Positions 25,850 to 33,655 are shown, numbered from the stretch's first letter. The stretch is 44,653 bases of DNA from Oscillospiraceae bacterium (GCA_015067315.1 SVMR01000014.1:1-44653), one strand, 5' to 3'. Numbers and translations: made by a program. The notes: generated from the sequence alone by a model not told the origin.

Positions 25850-26240
25850 CACCCTTGTCAAAGGGGGCTGGATTTTTTAACCGCCTGCGGTTAAAAAAGA
25901 CTGGGGGATTCTTTTATAATTTGCCGATATTTTAAAAGAGGAATCCCTCCACCATCTTCGATGGTTCCCCTCCCTTTAGGCAAGGGAGGCAACCCTCCGG
26001 GAATCCTTTTAAGGGATACGGATTCTTCGCTTCGCTCAGAATGACATCGACTTGTCATTGCGAGCCTTCGCAGAAGGCGTGGCAATCCGTTTCTCCTAAA
26101 AAAGGAACGCAACGATGTTCATTGAAACAATGTAGGGGCGGATATTATTCGCCCGTTTTAAATTGGACAGAGTTGACACCTCATCCGTCACGCTTTATTC
26201 TTGCGGCGTGACACCTTCTCCCAGGTGAAGGCGGGGGAGC
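25850..26240. repeat. nest of dispersed intergenic repeats
   Basis: About 400 bases without a gene. It holds several palindromic modules: TTTTTTAACCGC / GCGGTTAAAAAA (25874-25900), CCCTCCCTTTAGGCAAGGGAGG (25970-25991), GATTCTTCGCTTCGCTCAGAATGAC (26021-26045), a CATTGCGAGC...GGCAATCCG module (26056-26090), GGGGCGGATATTATTCGCCC (26133-26154) and GTTGACACCTCATCCGTCACGC with GCGGCGTGACACC. Modules of these kinds are scattered in intergenic DNA of many Firmicutes. Confidence 0.65.
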
Positions 26241-26243
26241 TTT

Positions 26244-26654
26244 TTATATAAGGATTCCGTTGCAATGGTCGATTTCGTGCTGGATAATCTGGGCGGTCCA
26301 GCCGAAATATTTTTTGCTCTGTTTCTTGAAATTTTTGTCCCGATAGCTTACCGTTATGAAATTATAGCGCTTTGTTTTTCTTATTCCGGAAAGGGAAAGG
26401 CATCCTTCCTCGGCTTCATATTCGCCGGATTTTTCGGTGATTTCCGGGTTGAACATAACGGTGCAGTTTTCGCCGTCGTAAAAAGCGATTATGCGTTTTC
26501 GGATTCCTATCATATTTGCCGCCATTCCGACGCATTCCGCTTTGTTTGCGGCAAGGGTTTCCGCAAGGTCGGCGGCTGTTTGGATATCTTCCGGGGCTGC
26601 GTCCGCGGATTTTTGCGCAAGGAACATCGGGTCATGGACAATGGGTTTTATCAT
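26244..26654 (-). CDS. variant peptide deformylase
   Basis: A 136-residue metalloprotease fold protein that would remove the formyl group from new protein N-termini. The metal ligands are present: Cys 85 in EEGCLSL and His 126/His 130 with Glu 127 in QHEIDH. Motif 1 (normally GLAAxQ) reads GMAANM, so the conserved Gln is Met 48. The protein stops just after the HExxH helix (NGILI), shorter than standard deformylases. This short GMAANMIG type occurs in other Firmicutes beside a normal enzyme. The start at 26654 has AAAGGAGGA; the long upstream extension is not plausible. Confidence 0.82.
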   Translation of the reverse strand: MIKPIVHDPMFLAQKSADAAPEDIQTAADLAETLAANKAECVGMAANMIGIRKRIIAFYDGENCTVMFNPEITEKSGEYEAEEGCLSLSGIRKTKRYNFITVSYRDKNFKKQSKKYFGWTAQIIQHEIDHCNGILI

Positions 26655-26708
26655 AGAAAAATCCTCCTTTTTTCTTATGCAAAATATTTTATCATATTTT
26701 AAAAACTG

Positions 26709-26736
26709 TTGACAATACTCTTTTTTAAGGTAATAT
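26709..26736 (+). promoter_or_regulatory. promoter of the chromate transporter pair
   Basis: A perfect TTGACA at 26709-26714 with TAATAT 16 bp downstream. A TATAAT further on is too far away (21 bp). Confidence 0.65.
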
Positions 26737-26774
26737 ATAATAAGAAAAATTTTTTCCTTTATGAAGGAGAACAG

Positions 26775-27326
26775 ATGAAAGAACTTTTTGAACTTTTTCT
26801 TGCCTTTGCAAGAATCGGCGGACTGACCTTCGGCGGCGGCTATGCAATGCTTCCGATGCTCCAAAGGGAAGCCGTTGAGAAAAAAGGCTGGGTAACCGAA
26901 GAAGAGCTTATGGATTATTATGCGGTGGGTCAATGCATTCCCGGAGTTATTGCGGTGAACACCGCCGTTTTTATCGGAACAAAAGCGAAGGGGCTTGCGG
27001 GAGCGATTGCCGCATCCCTCGGCGTTATTTCGCCTTCAATCGTAATAATCGTTGCCATTGCGGCGTTTATCCAAAGTTTTTCCGAACTTCCGATAGTGCA
27101 GAACGCCTTTGCGGGAATCCGCGTCGGAGTATGCGTTTTGATTCTTTCCGCGGTGCTTAAACTTTTCAAAAAAGCGATAATCGACAAATTCACCTTCGGA
27201 CTTTTTGCGGTCGTTTTCGCGCTTTCGGTTTTTACCGATATAAGCCCGATTCTGTTTGTAATCATGGCGGCCCTTGCGGGAATAACCGTCCATGTTTTCT
27301 TTATTAAAGGGGGTAAGGCGAAATGA
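26775..27326 (+). CDS. chromate transporter, first half (CHR family)
   Basis: A 183-residue membrane protein with about six hydrophobic segments. FARIGGLTFGGGYAMLPM and GQCIPGVIAVNTAVFIG are the short-chain CHR motifs. These proteins work as pairs, exporting chromate or carrying sulfate-like anions; in anaerobes the true substrate is unclear. The start at 26775 follows AAGGAGA. Its stop overlaps the start of the second half (ATGA). Confidence 0.9.
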   Translation: MKELFELFLAFARIGGLTFGGGYAMLPMLQREAVEKKGWVTEEELMDYYAVGQCIPGVIAVNTAVFIGTKAKGLAGAIAASLGVISPSIVIIVAIAAFIQSFSELPIVQNAFAGIRVGVCVLILSAVLKLFKKAIIDKFTFGLFAVVFALSVFTDISPILFVIMAALAGITVHVFFIKGGKAK

Positions 27327-27898
27327 TTTACCTCCGGCTTTTCTGGGAATTCTTCAAGGCAGGACTTTTTACCGTTGGCGGAGGACTTGCCTCCCTTCCG
27401 TTTCTTTATGAAATTTCCGACAAAACAGGCTGGTACAGCTACGCCCAGCTTGCGGATATGATTGCGATTTCCGAATCGACCCCCGGCCCCATCGGAATAA
27501 ATATGGCGACCTATGTGGGATTTACTTCCGCGGGGGTTTTGGGTTCCGTTGTGGCAAGCATCGGTTTTATCGTTCCGCCGCTTATAATCGCAAGCATTGT
27601 TTCCCGCTTTCTTAAAAAATTCAGCGAAAATAGGCTTGTTAAAGGCGCTTTTTACGGTCTTCGGGCGGTTTCCGTTGCGCTTGTCTGTTCCGCGCTTGTT
27701 TCCGTCGCTGAAATTTCGCTTATCAACGTTCCGCTTTTCGGCAAAACCGGGAATTTTTTTGACCTTATAAGCATTCCGGGAATCGTTCTTGCAGTCCTTT
27801 GCTGGTTCCTGCTCAAAAAGAAAAATCCCCATCCGGTGGTCATTCTCGGAATGAGCGCCGCGGCGGGAATTGCTTTCGGTTTCCTTGGACTTATCTGA
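27323..27898 (+). CDS. chromate transporter, second half (CHR family)
   Basis: A 191-residue partner of the preceding gene, homologous to it and expected to insert in opposite orientation. FKAGLFTVGGGLASLPFL and ESTPGPIGINMATYVGF are the matching motifs. It is translationally coupled through the ATGA overlap and ends 9 bases before a bidirectional terminator. Confidence 0.9.
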   Translation: MIYLRLFWEFFKAGLFTVGGGLASLPFLYEISDKTGWYSYAQLADMIAISESTPGPIGINMATYVGFTSAGVLGSVVASIGFIVPPLIIASIVSRFLKKFSENRLVKGAFYGLRAVSVALVCSALVSVAEISLINVPLFGKTGNFFDLISIPGIVLAVLCWFLLKKKNPHPVVILGMSAAAGIAFGFLGLI

Positions 27899-27906
27899 TT
27901 TTTATA

Positions 27907-27948
27907 ATAAAAAAACCTTGTCCTTTTCGGACAAGGTTTTATTTTTTT
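27907..27948. terminator. bidirectional terminator between chr and eutP
   Basis: AAAACCTTGTCC / GGACAAGGTTTT with A and T runs on both sides. It overlaps the last codons of the convergent EutP-like gene. Confidence 0.9.
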
Positions 27949-28508
27949 GCAAGGAATTCTTCGAGCTGTTTATCTTTTCCCCAACCGGATTCTTTGAATT
28001 TTTCGAATTCTTCTCTGTTCATCCATTCGGGCTGTCCGCTCCATTGGCGGTCGACCGCTTCCTGCCAGGGAATTTTGACCGGGTCTGCCTCGAGGTAATC
28101 AAAAAGCTCCTCGATGCCTTCTTTTGTTACGTTGCTTATCTCAAAAACCCTTTCGCATCCGGAATTTATCATCCAGCTGCGGACCATCGGAACGTTCGCA
28201 AAGGGAGAATCTATCTTGGTGATGATTCCGATAAGCGGGCGGTTTGTCCAGCAGTTGCAGTTCGGTTCAAAAACCGCAAAAGGTTCGTCCGCCGCCATAA
28301 CAAGAGCAAGAACATCCGCCTCGAAAGAAAAACAGGCAAGACCGATTCCGCAATGTTTGGTTTCGGAATATTCGCCCGGAGAGTCGATTATAAAATCGTC
28401 TGTGTTCGTATATTGGGTTTTGTGATAATGGAGTTCTTCACCATGCAGAATTTGGGTAAGGGAAGTTTTTCCCGCCTCGCTTCTGCCCATCAAAAACATT
28501 TTTTTCAT
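27939..28508 (-). CDS. EutP/PduV-like GTPase
   Basis: A 189-residue P-loop protein of the EutP/PduV family associated with bacterial microcompartments. The P-loop GRSEAGKT is at residues 8-15; IDSPGEY acts as the switch II G3 motif and ITKID as the guanine-specificity G4 motif. Residues after about 140 form a tail (WSGQPEWMNREEFEKFKESG) longer than in minimal members. EutP has been reported to be an acetate kinase in Salmonella and PduV to link compartments to filaments. It starts 11 bases after the second EutS-like gene in a three-gene operon that lacks all other eut/pdu genes. Confidence 0.87.
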   Translation of the reverse strand: MKKMFLMGRSEAGKTSLTQILHGEELHYHKTQYTNTDDFIIDSPGEYSETKHCGIGLACFSFEADVLALVMAADEPFAVFEPNCNCWTNRPLIGIITKIDSPFANVPMVRSWMINSGCERVFEISNVTKEGIEELFDYLEADPVKIPWQEAVDRQWSGQPEWMNREEFEKFKESGWGKDKQLEEFLAKK

Positions 28509-28519
28509 CTATGCTCTCT

Positions 28520-28951
28520 TTATACCTCTGTTATTTCACAGACGGTAAATTTAAGTTTATATTCAAAGAATTCAATAACGCCTTCAAGGGCGCTTCGGAC
28601 GTTGGAACGGTCGCCCAAAATTACGACAGAACCGCTGAAACGGTCGAGGGTTCCGATTTCGACGTTGCCGCTTTTCATTGCGATATCCGCAGCGATTATC
28701 GAGGCTTCTTCAGGGGTAACGTGGATAAGGCCGATGGATTCGCCGGTGTGATCTTCGCCTGCGTGGGTTCCGATATGGAGCGCAAGGTTCTGATAAATTC
28801 TTGTTTCGGAAGAACCTATGAGCTGTGCAAGGGAAATTTCCTTGCCCTTTACTTTGACACGGACTATTCGAAGATCCTTATCTTTAAGTTCCTCATATTT
28901 TTTTTGGAAAACCTTTTCAAGGAATTCCTCTCTGGTCATGCGTACTCCCAT
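28520..28951 (-). CDS. EutS/PduU-like microcompartment shell protein 2
   Basis: A 143-residue permuted BMC-domain protein. The fold core is seen in AQLIGSSE, SIGLIHVTPEEASIIAADIAM and VEIGTLDRFSGSVVILGD. Unlike its neighbour it has about 22 extra N-terminal residues (MTREEFLEKVFQKKYEELKD) that form an amphipathic helix, the kind of segment that targets proteins to or tethers them at shells. It starts 12 bases after EutS-like 1. An internal ATG (Met 5) with GGGAG before it is an alternative start. Confidence 0.88.
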   Translation of the reverse strand: MGVRMTREEFLEKVFQKKYEELKDKDLRIVRVKVKGKEISLAQLIGSSETRIYQNLALHIGTHAGEDHTGESIGLIHVTPEEASIIAADIAMKSGNVEIGTLDRFSGSVVILGDRSNVRSALEGVIEFFEYKLKFTVCEITEV

Positions 28952-28963
28952 AACCGCACTTCC

Positions 28964-29326
28964 TTAACGTTTTGTAACTTCGCAGACCACGTATTTCATA
29001 ACGTCGCGGAAATACTGGCAAACCTCGTTAAGAGCTGCGGTAACGTCCGCGATATCGCCGGTTATGATCATTGAACCGGTGAAACGGTCCGCAAAACCGA
29101 GATAGACGTTGCCGCTTTTAACTGCGATATCGGAAGCGATAACTGCGGATTCAGGCGGAGTCATATTCATAATTCCGATAGCGTTGGAGGTGTAATCTAT
29201 GGAGGGGTTAAGACCCAGTTTCTGATATATGATAGGCGCAGGACCGCCGATTACGTGCGCAAAGGTTATTTCCTTGCCCGCAACGGTTTCCTGAACTATT
29301 CTTATCTGTTCATGGGTGTCGTTCAT
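28964..29326 (-). CDS. EutS/PduU-like microcompartment shell protein 1
   Basis: A 120-residue permuted BMC-domain hexamer-forming shell protein. The motifs FAHVIGGPAP, AIGIMNMTPPESAVIASDIAV and VYLGFADRFTGSMIITGD match EutS. The start at 29326 has a perfect AGGAGG nine bases upstream; 14 extra in-frame codons lack support. First gene of the operon with a promoter at 29428-29456. EutS and PduU trimmer-like caps have a central beta-barrel thought to plug the hexamer pore. Confidence 0.9.
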   Translation of the reverse strand: MNDTHEQIRIVQETVAGKEITFAHVIGGPAPIIYQKLGLNPSIDYTSNAIGIMNMTPPESAVIASDIAVKSGNVYLGFADRFTGSMIITGDIADVTAALNEVCQYFRDVMKYVVCEVTKR

Positions 29327-29427
29327 AAGTTCGTTTTCCTCCTGATTTTTCGTTTTTTTAAGAACCAAAAACCAATTTATGAAAAAGCAAAAGACAATTT
29401 TGCTTATACATATTTTTACTTAATTAT

Positions 29428-29456
29428 ATATTATCACAAACCGCCGGAAAAATCAA
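29428..29456 (-). promoter_or_regulatory. promoter of the EutS-EutS-EutP operon
   Basis: On the minus strand TTGATT, 17 bp, TAATAT with extended TGA. About 100 bases of leader precede the first start codon. Confidence 0.65.
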
Positions 29457-29479
29457 CGCCAAAACTGCTTTCCCGCCAA

Positions 29480-29512
29480 CAAAAAAATCCTCCGCAAAAT
29501 GCGAAGGATTTT
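29480..29512 (-). terminator. terminator after tRNA-Val
   Basis: On the minus strand AAAAATCCTTCGC / GCGGAGGATTTTTTT directly after the tRNA. Confidence 0.85.
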
Positions 29513-29589
29513 TGGTGGAGACACACGGGCTCGAACCGTGGACCTCTTGCGTGTGAAGCAAGCGCTCTGACCAGCTGAGCTATGCCTCC
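29513..29589 (-). tRNA. tRNA-Val (CAC)
   Basis: A 77-nt cloverleaf on the minus strand: acceptor GGAGGCA / TGTCTCC, anticodon loop TTCACAC giving CAC (reads GTG), T-arm GGTTCGAGCC and encoded CCA. Confidence 0.94.
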
Positions 29590-29601
29590 GGGAACAAAGA
29601 T

Positions 29602-29630
29602 ATTATATCACTTTTTCTTTTTTATGTCCA
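29602..29630 (-). promoter_or_regulatory. promoter of tRNA-Val
   Basis: On the minus strand TGGACA, 17 bp, TATAAT with extended TGA, the same -35 as for tRNA-Ala. Confidence 0.82.
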
Positions 29631-29726
29631 TAAAAAAGCTTTTTAAAAAATTTATAATTCGTTAACTATTGGAAAAGATATCCATGTTATAATAAATATA
29701 TCAAAAGAAAAAGGAAGATATTCATA

Positions 29727-30125
29727 ATGATTTTGCAAAAACTCAGGGAATTTATGTACGGAAGAAACGGCACCGACCAGCTTTCCCTCGCTTTGGTTGC
29801 GGGAGGATTCTTTTTCTATACCCTCTATGTTTTCAGCCGCAGCCGCATTTTTTACCTCGTTTCTCTGATTCTTTACGGAATTTCGATTTTCCGCACCCTT
29901 TCAAAAAACATCGGGAAACGCCGGGAGGAAAACCAAAAATTTCTGAACCTTTGGTATAAGCTCAAAAACAAATGGGTCGGAATAAAAGCCGATTTTGAGG
30001 AAAGAAAAACCTATAAGCATTTTAAATGCCCCTCCTGCGGACAGAAAATCCGAATTCCCCGGGGACGCGGAAAAATCGAAATCCGCTGCCCGAAATGTTC
30101 CAACAGATTCATTAAAAAAGCATAA
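29727..30125 (+). CDS. membrane protein with C-terminal zinc ribbon
   Basis: A 132-residue protein. Two hydrophobic segments (about residues 20-34 and 40-56) are followed by a basic linker and a zinc ribbon, CPSC ... CPKC, at about residues 100-124. The second knuckle is preceded by RIPRGRGKIEIR, the form used in MJ0042-like ribbons. Function unknown. The ribosome site AAGGAAG and an extended -10 (TGTTATAAT, 29685-29693) precede it. Transcribed alone and ended by a terminator. Confidence 0.82.
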   Translation: MILQKLREFMYGRNGTDQLSLALVAGGFFFYTLYVFSRSRIFYLVSLILYGISIFRTLSKNIGKRREENQKFLNLWYKLKNKWVGIKADFEERKTYKHFKCPSCGQKIRIPRGRGKIEIRCPKCSNRFIKKA

Positions 30126-30157
30126 CAAAAAAACACCGCGCCGCGGTGTTTTTTTAT
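30126..30157. terminator. bidirectional terminator
   Basis: AAACACCGCG / CGCGGTGTTT with A and T runs between convergent genes. Confidence 0.88.
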
Positions 30158-30158
30158 A

Positions 30159-31778
30159 TCATCTTTTAAAAACCCTTTCGCCGCCGATATAGGTTTCAAG
30201 AACCTTCGTTTCAAGGATTTCCTCTTCGGGAATTTCGAAGAGGTTTTTATCAAGAACAATAAAATCCGCTTCCATTCCGGCTTTTATTTTTCCGCGTATA
30301 TCCTCGTCGCCGCTTGCAAAAGCGCCTTCGGCAGTATAGGCACAGAGAGCGTCGTACATTGAAACAGCCTGCTCCGGAAGATAGGGACCCCTTCCTTTGC
30401 AGTCTTTTCTCGTTACGGCGCAATAAATTCCGCGCATGGGTTTAAAGTTTTCAACCGGGCAGTCGGTTCCGAAAGCTTCGTGAACTCCGCCGTCGATATA
30501 ATCCTTCCAGGCGTATGAAGTTTCCGCAAGTTCCTTACCAACCCGGTCATGGACAATATGCATATCGTAATCGATGAAAACCGGCTGGGTGAGGGGAATT
30601 ATTCCAAGACGGCAAAGGCGCGCGACCTGCTCTTTGCTTGTAATCTGGCAATGGACGATTGCATGGCGGGGAGAATATTCCGGATATGTGTTTTTTGCGT
30701 TTTCAATGGCGTCAAGGCACATTTCCATTGCGCCGTCGCCGATGGCGTGGATCGCAACAGGAGTATTGCGTTTTTGCGCTTCGAGGACGAAATAATCAAG
30801 CTCCTCCTGGGTATAAATCCGGATTCCGCCGGTGGAAGGATCGTCCGCATAGGGATTTTTGAGGAAGGCGGTTCTTGCGCCGAGGCTTCCGTCGGAAAGG
30901 ATCTTCAGGCAGGAAACCTTGAAGCTTCCGTCGCGCATTTTGTAATGCTCATGGCTGAACCAATCGTCAACCTCCGCCTTCGTCTGGGAAAGAGCCTGCT
31001 CCGCATAGTGGATTTTAAGCCTTCCGTCAAGGGAGGCTTTTTTCAGTTCATAGAGCATTTCGTATGCTCTGCCCTCCGGCGCATATTTCATATCGTCTGA
31101 CTGAACGGCGGTTATGCCCTGTTCGTAAAGATCCGCCTGGGATTCGAGCATCATCTTTATAAGGACGCTTAAATCCGGATAAGGGAGCTTCGATTTTACT
31201 TCGTCAAAATAGTTTTCCTTGATTACTCCGTTGGGGGTTCCGTTTTCGTCGGTTTCGCAAAAAGCGCCCAATTCAGCCGCTTTTTCGGGATCAAGACCCA
31301 TGAGCATCATGCCTTTTGTGTTGAGCACGCCAACGTGGTAGCAGGCGCGCATTATGAGCACCGGATAATCTTCTGAAATCCGGTCGAGGTCTTTTGCCGT
31401 CGGGAAACGTTTTTCGCCCTCGGTGAAATAATCGTGGTTCCAGCCTTCGCCGATGAGCCAGAGCCCGCTTTCCCTGTCGAAATGCTCAAAAGCGGTGCTC
31501 ATTTTTCTGACGATATCATCGACGGAAACCGTTCCCCAAAGATCAACGGAAAGTTTTGTTTTGACGTAATGGAGATAGTGCATATGGGAATCGTTGAAGG
31601 AAGGCATAAGCATTTTTCCGCCGCAGTCGAGCGCTTCGGTTTCCGGCGAAACAAGCTTTTCCGCTTCGGAAAGAGCGCCGCAGAAAGAAAATTTTCCGTC
31701 CTTGACGATTGCGCTTTCGGCAAAGGGATTTTCCTTATCCATGGTTGCGATTTTTGCGTTTTTGATGATATATTCCAT
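30159..31778 (-). CDS. amidohydrolase, YtcJ-like
   Basis: A 539-residue metal-dependent hydrolase of the amidohydrolase 3 group. The metal site begins with HMH at residues 65-67 (NDSHMHYLH); the middle has SDGSLGARTAFL and AIHAIGDGAMEMCLDA, and the C-terminal part AFGTDCPVENFKPMRGIY carries the final metal Asp. Known relatives hydrolyse N-substituted amides or formamides; the substrate here is unknown. The ribosome site AAAGGAGCA is good. Cytoplasmic, single gene. Confidence 0.9.
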   Translation of the reverse strand: MEYIIKNAKIATMDKENPFAESAIVKDGKFSFCGALSEAEKLVSPETEALDCGGKMLMPSFNDSHMHYLHYVKTKLSVDLWGTVSVDDIVRKMSTAFEHFDRESGLWLIGEGWNHDYFTEGEKRFPTAKDLDRISEDYPVLIMRACYHVGVLNTKGMMLMGLDPEKAAELGAFCETDENGTPNGVIKENYFDEVKSKLPYPDLSVLIKMMLESQADLYEQGITAVQSDDMKYAPEGRAYEMLYELKKASLDGRLKIHYAEQALSQTKAEVDDWFSHEHYKMRDGSFKVSCLKILSDGSLGARTAFLKNPYADDPSTGGIRIYTQEELDYFVLEAQKRNTPVAIHAIGDGAMEMCLDAIENAKNTYPEYSPRHAIVHCQITSKEQVARLCRLGIIPLTQPVFIDYDMHIVHDRVGKELAETSYAWKDYIDGGVHEAFGTDCPVENFKPMRGIYCAVTRKDCKGRGPYLPEQAVSMYDALCAYTAEGAFASGDEDIRGKIKAGMEADFIVLDKNLFEIPEEEILETKVLETYIGGERVFKR

Positions 31779-31842
31779 AATGCATGCTCCTTTTATGGGT
31801 CTATGGAAACATTATAGAACAATGCACTTTATATGTCAAAGA

Positions 31843-31871
31843 AAAAAGACAGCCGTAGGCTGTCTTTTTTT
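31843..31871. terminator. bidirectional GACAGCC terminator, copy 1
   Basis: AAAGACAGCC / GGCTGTCTTT with a 3-nt loop and A/T runs. It ends the CFI-box/small-peptide transcript (minus). The same stem recurs at 34633-34664. Confidence 0.85.
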
Positions 31872-31887
31872 GTGTTTTTTTGCGATA

Positions 31888-32013
31888 TTAGAATGAATCA
31901 AGCATCTGAAAAATGCTGATATCCGTTGCAATACTTGAAATAATGGATACAATAATCATTATTACAACAAGTACCGTAATAATAACACCAATCGGATTCT
32001 GGTCATTATTCAT
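31888..32013 (-). CDS. 41-residue membrane peptide
   Basis: A small gene on the minus strand, starting MNNDQNPIGVIITVLVVIMI and ending IFQMLDSF. Residues about 8-29 are a single strongly hydrophobic helix. A perfect ribosome site, AAGGAGG, lies 8 bases before the ATG, which is why I regard it as real. It starts 47 bases after the stop of the CFI-box protein and is followed by a terminator, so the two are likely cotranscribed. No family is recognised; a small membrane partner of the zinc-ribbon protein is a reasonable guess. Confidence 0.72.
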   Translation of the reverse strand: MNNDQNPIGVIITVLVVIMIIVSIISSIATDISIFQMLDSF

Positions 32014-32060
32014 TTTCTGTTCCTCCTTATATTTGTAATGTGTGAAAAATATAAAAATTT

Positions 32061-33116
32061 TTACCAGTTTTTATCTTCGTAAGGAGTATCCTCAACGCCG
32101 TCTGCATTGAGCTTGGCTACCATTTTGTCAAGGGTCGGTTTCCAAAGGTTTTTAAACCATTCGGTTTTGCCGAACCATTTTACGAGAGTGGGGCTTATTG
32201 CGTAATAGGTGCGGATGAAAAGGCGACCCAAAACGGATTCTGCAAGGGTGTAGTCACGGAAGCGGCGCAAAGTCCAGACTTCCGGGCAATCGTAAGAACC
32301 GTAAACTGCGGTTGCGACATAACAGCCGCCGGAGGATTGAGTCTGACCTTGTTGCGGAGCCTGTTGGGGGATTTCATGAGAAGGGTCAATAGCATTAATC
32401 CATTTGTGATAAGTCATAATTACATCTCTGAATCCCTGGGGTGATGCCAAACTGCCGTTTTCCAATATGAATTCTGCGTGCTTCAAAGCAAACTCATAAT
32501 AATATATCCTTCTGCTATCTTTTTCGGGATATTTGCTTGCAATGTTCTCTAAGGAAATCATAAATTCCCTTCCTATATCATTAAACAATGTTACGGTTTC
32601 GAGCTTATCCGTCCAAACGACCATGCCATAACCGTTTTTCTTTTGGTTATAAACATAGCTGCTGCAAGCCATTTCAATAATATCCGTACTGATTTCCTCA
32701 ATAATTTTCTTGTTTTCTTCTTCTTTTTCTATGGAAAAGTTATCATCTATTATCGAAACGCAATTCTGCAATACTTTAAATGTAGCCTGTCTTTTGTACA
32801 AATCTGCATCTATTAAAGAACTTTTTGCCTTTCCATAGGAACTGTAGAAAATAGCCTCAATGTTTGTCGGGTCATTCTGTTCAACAAGGTTGTAATATTT
32901 TTCTGCTTCTTCCCAATCTTCTTTTTGTTTTGCTCGGCGGGCGTTTTGAAGGTATTTTTCAACAAAATCGCTGTTATCGATTTTTACGGTTCCCTCAACC
33001 ATCATCTTCTTTGCTTCTTCAACGGAATATTTTGTTCCGCAATGCTGGCAAACAAAAAATCCGTCCTGCTTGACCATATCCTGGCTTCCGCACATTTCGC
33101 ATTGCAATGCTTTCAT
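32061..33116 (-). CDS. zinc-ribbon, TPR-like and CFI-box protein
   Basis: A 351-residue protein. The N-terminus is a zinc ribbon, CEMCGSQD ... CQHCGTKYSVEEAKKMM (residues about 6-40). Residues about 50-100 form TPR-like helices (EDWEEAEKYYNLVEQNDPTN). After a Gln-rich linker (QQAPQQGQTQSSGG) comes CYVATAVYGSYDCPEVW ... LRRFRD, the so-called CFI-box C-terminal domain. Such zinc-ribbon/CFI-box proteins are common in Clostridia and Bacteroidetes but have no known function. A near-perfect promoter lies at 33155-33183. Confidence 0.85.
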   Translation of the reverse strand: MKALQCEMCGSQDMVKQDGFFVCQHCGTKYSVEEAKKMMVEGTVKIDNSDFVEKYLQNARRAKQKEDWEEAEKYYNLVEQNDPTNIEAIFYSSYGKAKSSLIDADLYKRQATFKVLQNCVSIIDDNFSIEKEEENKKIIEEISTDIIEMACSSYVYNQKKNGYGMVVWTDKLETVTLFNDIGREFMISLENIASKYPEKDSRRIYYYEFALKHAEFILENGSLASPQGFRDVIMTYHKWINAIDPSHEIPQQAPQQGQTQSSGGCYVATAVYGSYDCPEVWTLRRFRDYTLAESVLGRLFIRTYYAISPTLVKWFGKTEWFKNLWKPTLDKMVAKLNADGVEDTPYEDKNW

Positions 33117-33154
33117 TTTCTTCCCTCCATATACTCATATTCTATCTTAAATCA

Positions 33155-33183
33155 ATAATACATCTTTATTTTCCCTATGTCAA
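33155..33183 (-). promoter_or_regulatory. promoter of the CFI-box operon
   Basis: On the minus strand TTGACA, 17 bp, TATTAT. Confidence 0.85.
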
Positions 33184-33212
33184 TAATAATTAATCTTTAA
33201 AATCCCTATAAT

Positions 33213-33241
33213 TTGATATGCATGGCATTATATTATATAGT
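33213..33241 (+). promoter_or_regulatory. promoter of the XRE regulator
   Basis: TTGATA, 17 bp, TATAGT. It is divergent from, and only about 30 bases from, the CFI-box promoter, so the regulator could bind between the two. Confidence 0.72.
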
Positions 33242-33256
33242 ATGGAGGTGATTTTC

Positions 33257-33571
33257 ATGGAATATATGGAATGGTTTTCAACAAGACTTACCGAACTTCG
33301 TCTTGAAAAAGGCGTTTCCGCAAGGGATATGAGCCTTTCTCTCGGTCAAAGCGAAAGCTATATCAATAAAATTGAAAATCGCCGGACTATGCCTTCAATG
33401 GCGGGATTTTTCTATATCTGCGAATATCTTGGAATTGAACCCGCGGATTTTTTTAATTCCGAATCCCGTTCCCCCAAAAAAGCCTTGGAAATTCTGAATG
33501 AATTTGAAAAACTTTCTCCGGTTCAGGCGGAACACATTCTTTCCGTAATAAAAGACCTTGTTGCAAAATAA
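33257..33571 (+). CDS. XRE-family transcriptional regulator
   Basis: A 104-residue DNA-binding protein. Residues about 8-60 form a helix-turn-helix: TELRLEKGVSARDMSLSLGQ and SESYINKIENRRTMPS. The C-terminal 40 residues are a short helical tail. The start at 33257 follows GGAGGTGAT; the longer frame begins within the promoter. Divergent from the CFI-box operon, which it may control. Confidence 0.88.
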   Translation: MEYMEWFSTRLTELRLEKGVSARDMSLSLGQSESYINKIENRRTMPSMAGFFYICEYLGIEPADFFNSESRSPKKALEILNEFEKLSPVQAEHILSVIKDLVAK

Positions 33572-33574
33572 GGT

Positions 33575-33648
33575 TTACACCTCATCCGTCTTTTTCGGAA
33601 ATAAATTTCCGAAAAATCCACCTTCCCCTCAAGGGGAAGGCTTTTTTA
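33575..33648 (+). terminator. repeat-derived terminator after the XRE gene
   Basis: TTTACACCTCATCCGTC, then a hairpin (TTTTTCGGAAA / TTTCCGAAAAA), then CCTTCCCC / GGGGAAGG with a T-run at 33643-33648. The same modules occur in the spacers at 23180 and 26170, so a dispersed repeat seems to serve as the terminator. Confidence 0.65.
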
Positions 33649-33655
33649 TTTTCTC

